Shown here: one piece after another, positions 7,442 through 13,582 of the stretch
Numbering within the stretch: position 1 is the stretch's first letter
Layout of the letters: every line of letters starts with the position of its first letter
Program-made: the position numbers and the translations under genes
Assembly: GCF_900168205.1 (NCBI RefSeq)
Contig: NZ_FUZE01000004.1
Coordinates: 1-64,000 of the forward strand
Source of the DNA: Chryseobacterium balustinum
GTDB lineage: Bacteria; Bacteroidota; Bacteroidia; Flavobacteriales; Weeksellaceae
DNA length: 64,000 nt
Reading direction: 5' to 3'
Notes under the pieces: generated by a model
Told to the model about the DNA's origin: nothing
Seen by the model: the letters and a program-made list of their open reading frames with translations, nothing else
The model's database searches: none

Positions 7442-8517
7442 TTTTTTTTAGCTATTTCGCCAGGGGCTGAAAGAGACGATAGTTGCATCAAAGCAATTTC
7501 TACAGTAAGTCTAGGATTTTTTGAATTCTTATAATTAATATCTGCATGATTACAGATTTCAATTCCGTCGATGAGATTTTGAGGACTCCATTTTTGTCCC
7601 TGCTCAACAAATTTTACTTTAGTCTGCTCGCCTACTTCAATTAAATCTATTGTTGAAGAATTTTGAGCCATCATCAAGTCTCGGAAATGATTTCCAAGTC
7701 CGGCAATAAATAAATGGGGGTCAAAACCTTTTTTTACAATTTCATTAAAAGCAAAAAGTATTTCAGGAATTTTATTTTCTTTAGCAAAATCAACAATTTT
7801 TAAATATTGATCATAATCTAAAATATTGAGAACTTCTGCCGCTTTCGCAAGAGTAATATTTTTTTGAGAAAAGGTAGAAAGCCTGTCAAAAATTGAAAGA
7901 GCATCTCTTAATGCGCCATCTGCTTTTTGGGCAATCAGGTACAATGCATCGTCTTCGTACTTTACATTTTCTTTTTCTGCAATCCCTCTCAAATGATTCT
8001 GAATATCAAGAATGGTGATTCTTTTAAAATCATAAATCTGACAACGTGATAAAATAGTCGGAATAATTTTATGCTTTTCGGTTGTTGCCAAGATGAAAAT
8101 AGCATGAGCAGGTGGCTCTTCTAAAGTTTTAAGAAAAGCATTAAACGCTGCAGAAGACAACATGTGAACCTCATCAATAATATACACTTTGTACTGACCA
8201 ACCTGAGGTGCAAAACGCACCTGGTCTATCAGTTCACGAATATCATCAACAGAATTATTGGATGCTGCATCGAGCTCATAAATATTGTATGCAAAACCAT
8301 CTTCTGAGACAGAACCGTCTTTTTCGTTGATTTTTCTTGCTAAAATTCGGGCACATGTAGTTTTGCCTACGCCACGCGGACCGCAAAACAACAGCGCCTG
8401 TGCCAACTGGTTTTCTTCAATGGCGTGTTCTAAAGTATCTGTAATATGAGATTGCCCAACAACAGTATCAAACTGTTGAGGACGGTATTTTCTTGCAGAT
8501 ACGATAAAATTTTCCAT
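7432..8517 (-). CDS. dnaX: DNA polymerase III subunit gamma (DnaX N-terminal part)
   Basis: 361 aa in the zero frame. It is the ATPase of the replisome clamp loader. Motifs: Walker A GPRGVGKTT, Walker B IIDEVHMLS, SRC sensor/arginine finger ILSRCQIYDF and lid/collar domains to about residue 355. The four-cysteine zinc module found in most DnaX proteins is absent, replaced by a short loop before YNIYELDAASNNSVDDIR, as is usual in Flavobacteriia. The frame stops with TAA immediately after the A10 run, which leaves domains I-III intact, just the extent of the gamma form in other bacteria. A box TACTTTTG on the minus strand at 8529-8522 sits directly before the ATG. Confidence 0.93.
   Translation of the reverse strand: MENFIVSARKYRPQQFDTVVGQSHITDTLEHAIEENQLAQALLFCGPRGVGKTTCARILARKINEKDGSVSEDGFAYNIYELDAASNNSVDDIRELIDQVRFAPQVGQYKVYIIDEVHMLSSAAFNAFLKTLEEPPAHAIFILATTEKHKIIPTILSRCQIYDFKRITILDIQNHLRGIAEKENVKYEDDALYLIAQKADGALRDALSIFDRLSTFSQKNITLAKAAEVLNILDYDQYLKIVDFAKENKIPEILFAFNEIVKKGFDPHLFIAGLGNHFRDLMMAQNSSTIDLIEVGEQTKVKFVEQGQKWSPQNLIDGIEICNHADINYKNSKNPRLTVEIALMQLSSLSAPGEIAKKKSL
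7440..7449 (-). promoter_or_regulatory. A10 slippery sequence for dnaX frameshifting
   Basis: On the minus strand the codons read GCT AAA AAA AAA AGT TTA TAA. A -1 slip or insertion of one A by transcriptional slippage changes the frame to AAA AAG TTT ATA and opens 210 further codons. A small stem (CTCC/GGAG, about 15-30 nt downstream) may help. DnaX frameshifting at A runs is well established in Escherichia coli (ribosomal) and Thermus (transcriptional). Confidence 0.65.
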
Positions 8518-8598
8518 TGCCCAAAAGTAAGAAATATAGTTTTAATTTGAAAATTTTAGCTTTCAAATTTTAAAAAACTATACTTTACATTTGGGCAA
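8517..8598. repeat. Long imperfect palindrome between tetR and dnaX
   Basis: The left arm (from TTGCCCAAAAGTAAG at 8517) pairs with the right arm (ending ACATTTGGGCAA at 8598); an inner stem AATTTGAAA/TTTCAAATT lies at 8545-8569. It fills nearly the whole intergenic space. Each arm carries a -7-like box pointing outwards: TACTTTTG on the minus strand towards dnaX and TACATTTG on the plus strand at 8586-8593. Confidence 0.65.
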
Positions 8599-8605
8599 CA
8601 AATTA

Positions 8606-9229
8606 TTATTTATTGTAAGCGAAGTCGATAATGTCTACCAAAGCTTTTTCAATTTTCTTTCTTCCTTCTTCAGTTTTCATCTCTATTCCGCAGAAAGTAG
8701 TTCCGTTGTGACCAGTGTAAAGATTCAAATGATAAATTCCGGCTACCAAGATCGCAGTAATTGCTCTGTATTCTTCAGCTTTGTCCCCAAAATGAGGATC
8801 TGTAATATTTTTGAAAAGCTCTTCTCCTACTTCTTCTCTCTGATCTAAAAGTTTTTTAAGAATAGGTCTACTTTCAGACATTTCCCAAACTAAAATCTTT
8901 TGAAGTTCTTTATTTTTCTTCAAACTTTCAAACTGGTTAAGAATTGCCAATTTAGACATTTCTCTTCCTCCATCAGACAAATCAACATTACCATCCGGTT
9001 CAAATCGGCTCCAGTAATCCTGAGATTTAATGTATTCATCGATTAATTTGTCTGTGCTTCCAAAATATTCATAGATTAGTTTTTTATCAAAACCAGCAAC
9101 AGCAGCAATCTTGCTTACCATTAATCCTGAATATCCTTTCGTTTTCAAAATCTTTCCTACTGCATTGAGTAGTTTTTGTTTTGTTTTTTCTTTGTCTCTA
9201 ATCGGACCTTGTACAACTTTTCTAGGCAT
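8606..9229 (-). CDS. TetR/AcrR family transcriptional regulator
   Basis: 207 aa, normal TetR length. The N-terminal ~60 residues hold the TetR helix-turn-helix (KQKLLNAVGKILKTKGYSGL, then VSKIAAVAGFDKKLIYEYFG). The C-terminal ligand domain shows nothing that names a ligand. It begins MPRKVVQGPIRDKEKTK. The upstream region (9275-9364) contains several inverted repeats and a TATATTTG box on the minus strand at 9336-9329, fitting autoregulation. A divergent metallo-beta-lactamase fold gene starts 660 bp away and could be a target, but this is only positional. Confidence 0.88.
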   Translation of the reverse strand: MPRKVVQGPIRDKEKTKQKLLNAVGKILKTKGYSGLMVSKIAAVAGFDKKLIYEYFGSTDKLIDEYIKSQDYWSRFEPDGNVDLSDGGREMSKLAILNQFESLKKNKELQKILVWEMSESRPILKKLLDQREEVGEELFKNITDPHFGDKAEEYRAITAILVAGIYHLNLYTGHNGTTFCGIEMKTEEGRKKIEKALVDIIDFAYNK

Positions 9230-9274
9230 CGTTTCAATTTATTTTGCTAAAAGCAATTAATTTAATATTTAAAA

Positions 9275-9364
9275 ATCTTACACAACATCTAATCTTTTGT
9301 TTACAAAAGATTTAACAAGCTTGTCTAACAAATATACATCTCTTATGTGAGAATTGTGTAAGAT
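9275..9364. promoter_or_regulatory. Nested inverted repeats, probable TetR operator cluster
   Basis: Three elements are seen. The outer arms ATCTTACACAA (9275-9285) and TTGTGTAAGAT (9354-9364) are perfect 11-bp inverted repeats. Inside are AATCTTTTG (9291-9299) and CAAAAGATT (9304-9312) around TTTA, and the palindrome ACAAGCTTGT (9315-9324). They surround the predicted tetR promoter box at 9329-9336. Binding of the neighbouring TetR protein is an inference. Confidence 0.55.
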
Positions 9365-9832
9365 ATATTTTAATAAATACGATTTTTTTCATCATCCGGT
9401 TTTTGGTCTGCAAAAAAAACAAACAAATATTTTTAATCTTTAATTTTTTTTCAAATAAAAAGTGCAAAAATACTACATCCTAATCAAATGACAATTATTA
9501 AACAATAACACTTATTCAATAATAACAAAATAATAGTATCACATAGATAAAATTAATGCCACTTAAGTGAAAAAATTAAAACAAATCCATTATTAAACAT
9601 GTAATATTGAGAATTAAAATCTTTTAATATCCTTAATTAAAATTACAATTTTTTTTAATATCAAATCATAAATCCTCAAAAGATATTTATTGTTTTTTTT
9701 ACTGTATTTGCAGTACTGTTACATGTTTAGTGCCAACTTCAATTTTCAAAGTAATTTCCGGTTCACAATTTTATTTTTTTTTGTGAACAGAATATTGTTG
9801 TTCATTTTTATTTTCATAATTATCACGAAATG

Positions 9833-9840
9833 TATCTTTG
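9833..9840 (+). promoter_or_regulatory. Promoter -7 box for the MBL gene
   Basis: TATCTTTG matches the Bacteroidota -7 element TAnnTTTG and lies 53 bp before the ATG at 9893. The -33 TTG is not clear. Confidence 0.5.
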
Positions 9841-9892
9841 CAACTGTAAACTGAATTTATTATTTAAAAATCAGTACATAATGTAAACTTAA

Positions 9893-10617
9893 ATGAAAAT
9901 CATCCCTCTAAAAGAAGACAATTTTGTAGCCGACAAGTTTAAAAACTTTAAAATTCTTGAAGAAAAACCTGAAGCTAAAGGAATAAGAATGTCTATTCAA
10001 CCTTTTTAATCATTACAGAAAACGATTATATCCTTATTGACGCAGGCTTCGGTTGGAAAAACATAGAGAATAAACTGATTATAAATAAAATTTTACAAGA
10101 AGAAAATATTAAGACCAGTCAAATTACAAAGGTTTTGCTTTCTCATTTGCATAAAGACCATATCAATGGTACTTTAATAAAAACAGATGATGGATTTGAA
10201 CCTAATTTCCCGAATGCTAAAATTTATATTCAAAAAAGAGAGCTTGATTTCGCTTTTGAAAGCCGTGGAAACCCGTCGTTTGATTTTGAAATTTTAGAAG
10301 CACTCATTCAACAACCCAATATTGTTTGGATGGATGATGATCAGGGACAAATTAATGATGAAATTTATTATGAAGTTGTTGGTGGGCACACTCATTTTAT
10401 GCAAATCTTTAAAATTACGGAGAATAATGAAACTGTTTTTTATGTAGCAGACAACCTTCCGCAAGAGTCTTATCTGAAATATCACTTAGCTTACAAAAGC
10501 GATTTTGATGGTAAAAAAGCAATGCAACTTAGGATAGAATGGCAAAAAGAAGCTATTGAAAATAACTGGAAAGTTCTTCTTTATCACGATCTTGAAAAAA
10601 GCATATTGCAATTTTAA
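9893..10617 (+). pseudogene. Frameshifted MBL-fold metallohydrolase
   Basis: The ATG at 9893 opens a frame (MKIIPLKEDNFVADKF...) that stops at TAA 10007-10009 after 38 codons. The downstream frame, one base back, continues without a stop to 10617 and carries the metal motif SHLHKDHI (HxHxDH), GGHTHFMQIF and DNLPQE. Read together the product is about 241 aa, a normal MBL-fold hydrolase without a signal peptide. The break is in a T5 run at 10003-10007; one more T would restore the frame exactly. This may be an assembly error, a real inactivating deletion or a phase-variable site. Substrate is unknown. Confidence 0.7.
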
Positions 10618-10623
10618 AAAATA

Positions 10624-10660
10624 AAAAAACTCCTGCTAATTAGATCTACAGGAGTTTTTT
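10624..10660. terminator. Bidirectional terminator
   Basis: Arms AAAACTCCTG and CAGGAGTTTT with A/T runs on both sides, between the convergent MBL and aldo/keto reductase genes. Confidence 0.85.
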
Positions 10661-10677
10661 TATGCTAAATTTTTAAT

Positions 10678-11622
10678 TTATTGACTTACTTTATTCAGAA
10701 GCTCCACATCTTCAGAACTCAATTTTAATTCAGGAGCAGCAAATAAAGTTTTCAATTGAGACTCGCTCGTTGCACTTACAATCGCAGCGGTCACTAATGG
10801 GTTTGCCAGAAGCCAAGCCAACGCAACAGAAGCCTGAGTCGTTTCATGTTTTGCACTGATTTCATCCAAAGCTTTTAAAACATTAAGACCTTTTTCATCT
10901 AAATATTTCCTCACCCCTTCTCCCCTTGCACTTTTCTTTAAATCATCCTCATTACGATATTTTCCGGTAAGAAAACCGGCAGCCAAAGACCAATAGGTAA
11001 ATACACTCAGATCATATTCTTTCACAAGATCAGCGTATTGAGATTCAAATTTTTCTCTTTCAAGCAAATTGTAATGTGGCTGTAATGCAACGTATTTAGG
11101 AAGATTATTTTTCTCGGCAACTTCAAAAGATTCTTTCAACCTTTCAGGTGAAAGATTTGATGCAGCAATATATCTTACTTTTCCGGCTTTAATAATTTCA
11201 TCATACGCTTCTAACGTTTCTTCAACTGGAGTTTTCCCGTCATCAAAATGGGTATAATAAAGATCTATATGGTCAGTTTGAAGTCGAGCTAAAGATTCAT
11301 CTACCGATTTTAAAATATGTTTCTTACTAATATCAAAACCATGTTCTTTTGTTTCTGAACCCACCTTTGTTGCAAGTACCACATCATTTCGGTTATTTCT
11401 TTCTTTCATCCATTTTCCGATAATTTCTTCCGACTGACCGCCTTTTCCGTTTACCCACCAAGAATACGTATCGGCAGTATCAATAAAATTAAAACCTCCG
11501 GCTGTAAACTTATCCAAAATATCAAAAGATTTTTTCTCGTCTAAAGTCCAACCAAAAACATTTCCTCCAAAATTTATCGGCGCTACCAAAAGGTCAGTAT
11601 TTTTTATTTTTATTTTTTCCAT
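10678..11622 (-). CDS. Aldo/keto reductase
   Basis: 314 aa, a full (alpha/beta)8 NADPH-dependent oxidoreductase. Motifs: FNFIDTADTYSWW (catalytic D and Y of the tetrad), a central DLYYTHFDD in place of the usual H, GKVRYIAASN, and the C-terminal cofactor loop around ALAWLLANPLVTAAIVSATS. The subfamily resembles the YajO/oxidoreductase type that reduces small aldehydes or ketones; the substrate cannot be told. It is a single gene, separated from the fluoride locus by about 280 bp. Confidence 0.9.
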   Translation of the reverse strand: MEKIKIKNTDLLVAPINFGGNVFGWTLDEKKSFDILDKFTAGGFNFIDTADTYSWWVNGKGGQSEEIIGKWMKERNNRNDVVLATKVGSETKEHGFDISKKHILKSVDESLARLQTDHIDLYYTHFDDGKTPVEETLEAYDEIIKAGKVRYIAASNLSPERLKESFEVAEKNNLPKYVALQPHYNLLEREKFESQYADLVKEYDLSVFTYWSLAAGFLTGKYRNEDDLKKSARGEGVRKYLDEKGLNVLKALDEISAKHETTQASVALAWLLANPLVTAAIVSATSESQLKTLFAAPELKLSSEDVELLNKVSQ

Positions 11623-11792
11623 AAATTATAGATTGTATAACATTTAAAAAGTAAAGCTAATTTATGAAACAACCTGTTAAAAACAGCTCTGGAATTCAGT
11701 TTTAATAAAAATGCAGCCAATAGAAAATTTCGATTGAAAAAATTTTAAAAAGAATCTCAAAGTCAGATTATTTATGAACAAGATATTTGTCT

Positions 11793-11800
11793 TAAATTTG
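11793..11800 (+). promoter_or_regulatory. Promoter -7 box for the fluoride riboswitch transcript
   Basis: TAAATTTG matches TAnnTTTG and lies immediately before the aptamer, so the RNA would begin at about 11807 with the aptamer at its very 5' end. Confidence 0.55.
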
Positions 11801-11811
11801 TTCTTTCGAAA

Positions 11812-11894
11812 TAAAGGAAATGGTGTCTTCCTTACCAAACCGCATTAAAAAGCTGATGGCGCCTGATTAGTTGAATGTTTACCATTTAATCAGG
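11812..11894 (+). promoter_or_regulatory. Fluoride riboswitch (crcB motif)
   Basis: The leader carries the conserved parts of the fluoride aptamer: stem P1 AAGGAA/TTCCTT closing the loop ATGGTGTC, then AAACCGC, then GCTGATGGCGCCT. The loop GGTGTC can pair with GGCGCC (with G-U pairs) to form the pseudoknot. An expression platform is visible: CCTGATTA (11862-11869) pairs with TAATCAGG (11887-11894), ending 5 bp before the ATG. This hairpin competes with the 3' end of the pseudoknot and covers the ribosome entry site, so fluoride binding should open translation. The aptamer match is direct; the switching mechanism is inferred. Confidence 0.9.
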
Positions 11895-11899
11895 TTATT

Positions 11900-13195
11900 A
11901 TGTTTAAAAAAAATAAAAAATCAGTTTTTAGAATTCTTACTATTTTAATTCAAATATTTTTCAGAAAATGTCCTTCTGTATTTTTTGTAATGAAATGGCT
12001 TTTCGTTACTGCAATTATTGGCATTTTGGTCGGATGTGCTTCCGCTTTTTTCTTACAAACTTTAGAGTGGGCAACGCAATTCAGAGAAAACCATCTTTGG
12101 ATTATTGCTTTTTTACCTTTAGCTGGATTTCTAGTTGGTTTACTCTATCATTATTTTGGAAAAGATGTTGAAGCCGGAAACAATATATTATTAGAAACCA
12201 TTCGCGAGTCTAAAAAGACAATCCCCTTTAAAATGGCGCCATTGGTCTATTTGGGAACAATGATTACTCATTTTTTTGGAGGTTCTGCAGGGCGTGAAGG
12301 AACAGCCTTGCAAATGGCAGCAGCAATTGCGGACCAATTTTCAAAACCATTAAAACTTTCAGCTGATGATAAGAGAATTTTAATTATATCAGCAATTGCA
12401 GCAGGATTTGGTTCGGTTTTCGGGACGCCTTTAGCCGGAGCAATTTTCGGGTTGGAAGTTTCTCTTACGGGAAAAATAAAATATAAAGCTTTATTTCCAG
12501 CAATTTTCGCATCATTTATTGCAGATTTAATCACAAAATCATTAAACACTCATCACACTGAATATATAATCAATTTTGCACCTTCAATTTCATTTTTAAA
12601 TATTGTATACGCTGTTATTGCCGGTGTATTTTTCGGTGTTTGTGCCGCATTTTTCAGTAAGACCATTCATAAAATCGGAGATTTTTTTAAATCTAAAATT
12701 TCTTATGCGCCACTGCGGCCTTTGATTGGAGGAATTATCGTTTTATTATCAGTTTGGTTAATGGGAACAACAAAATATCTCGGTTTAGGAATTCCTACAA
12801 TTTTGGATTCTTTTTCACAACAGCTACCGGCTTATGATTTTGCATTAAAGGCAATCATTACGATCATCACTTTGGCTTCGGGTTTTAAAGGCGGTGAAGT
12901 AACTCCTCTATTTTTTATTGGTGCAACTTTAGGAAATGCACTTGGATATTTTATTCCCTTGCCTTTAGCACTTTTAGCAGGAATGGGCTTTGTGGGAGTT
13001 TTCGCCGGAGCTACCAATACACCGATCGCATGCAGCATAATGGCTTTTGAATTATTTGGAATAGAATGCGGAGTGTATGTGATCATTGCGTGTGTTGTTT
13101 CTTATTTATTTTCCGGACAAAACAGTATTTATAAAAGTCAAATTCTTGGTAAGTCTAAGCACAAAAGATATTGGAAAAAGGAGGAGTATCTTTAA
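11900..13195 (+). CDS. CLC-F type fluoride/proton antiporter
   Basis: 431 aa integral membrane protein of the CLC fold with about 10-12 hydrophobic segments. Features that set the fluoride-specific CLC-F branch apart are seen: AGNNILLE in place of the chloride motif GSGIP, GREGTALQM in place of GREGP, and TNTPIACSIMAFELFG. It expels fluoride in exchange for protons at the inner membrane. The fluoride riboswitch directly upstream confirms the role. The ATG at 11900 is 5 bp after the regulatory hairpin; a later ATG (residue 31) exists but the early one suits the riboswitch spacing. Monocistronic. Confidence 0.93.
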   Translation: MFKKNKKSVFRILTILIQIFFRKCPSVFFVMKWLFVTAIIGILVGCASAFFLQTLEWATQFRENHLWIIAFLPLAGFLVGLLYHYFGKDVEAGNNILLETIRESKKTIPFKMAPLVYLGTMITHFFGGSAGREGTALQMAAAIADQFSKPLKLSADDKRILIISAIAAGFGSVFGTPLAGAIFGLEVSLTGKIKYKALFPAIFASFIADLITKSLNTHHTEYIINFAPSISFLNIVYAVIAGVFFGVCAAFFSKTIHKIGDFFKSKISYAPLRPLIGGIIVLLSVWLMGTTKYLGLGIPTILDSFSQQLPAYDFALKAIITIITLASGFKGGEVTPLFFIGATLGNALGYFIPLPLALLAGMGFVGVFAGATNTPIACSIMAFELFGIECGVYVIIACVVSYLFSGQNSIYKSQILGKSKHKRYWKKEEYL

Positions 13196-13272
13196 AATAT
13201 CTAAAAGCAAGTTTAATACATGACATTTTTTAACCACAAAGAATCAAAATATTTTTTGTCATCCACTCATTC

Positions 13273-13525
13273 TGCTTGTAAATTCATCTATCTTATCCGT
13301 ACACTTTACAAAATCATCCGTTTGTTGTGTAAATACATCTGTACTGGTCACAAACTCAACTGTACATTTCGCAATAGAAACTGTTAACCGTGTAAATCTA
13401 TCTGTTTGTTATGCAAATGCATCTGACCTCATCGCAAACTCAACTGTTCGCTGTGCAAATGCGTCTGACCTCGTCGCAAACTTAGCTGCACATATCGCAA
13501 TACTATCTGCCTGCTGTACAAAATG
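13273..13525. repeat. Degenerate 21-bp tandem repeat
   Basis: The anchor [TC][AG][CT]AAA recurs at 13310, 13331, 13352, 13373, 13394, 13415, 13436, 13457, 13478, 13499 and 13520, an exact 21-bp period over 11 copies; a further diverged copy sits at 13280. Neighbouring copies alternate between TGCAAATGCATCTGACCTC and GCAAACTCAACTG types. Substitutions are many but there are no indels within the register. Plus frame 13224-13529 is open (heptads such as ANASDLI ANSTVRC) but has no ATG, GTG or TTG start; the minus frame has heptads of SDAFAQR/TVEFAMR type with one TAA. Coding status is unresolved. Confidence 0.85.
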
Positions 13526-13539
13526 AGATAACCAATAGA

Positions 13540-13575
13540 AACTAAGACCGAAATTACCTAGTTTCGGCCTTAGTA
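13540..13575 (-). terminator. Terminator of the 611-aa gene
   Basis: Arms ACTAAG-CCGAAA and TTTCGG-CTTAGT with one internal mismatch, located just after the minus-strand stop at 13583. Confidence 0.75.
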
Positions 13576-13582
13576 ACAAAAT

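Larger units (their letters stand above)
9230..9892. other. Intergenic region, tetR to the MBL gene
   Basis: About 660 bp and unusually AT-rich. Left part: operator-like repeats (9275-9364). Right end: promoter box TATCTTTG at 9833-9840, about 50 bp before the ATG at 9893. The middle (9400-9800) has poly-A/T stretches and no frame or RNA that I can support. Confidence 0.6.
13196..13582. other. Intergenic region with tandem repeat
   Basis: Between the CLC-F gene and the convergent 611-aa gene. It starts with a short TTTAACCACAAAG string (similar to the end of the MITE-like repeats), then a 21-bp tandem repeat (13273-13525), then the terminator of the minus-strand gene (13540-13575). Confidence 0.7.

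Noticed and set aside
9721..9737. Minus-strand TTGGCACTAAACATGT as a second sigma-54 promoter
   Set aside because: Two key positions differ (ATG for TTG, T for G after GGCAC) and it would start about 480 bp before tetR.
8606..10617. TetR and the MBL gene as a drug-resistance pair
   Set aside because: The MBL protein lacks a signal peptide and is not of the antibiotic-hydrolysing type by its motifs; also frameshifted. The pairing is only positional.
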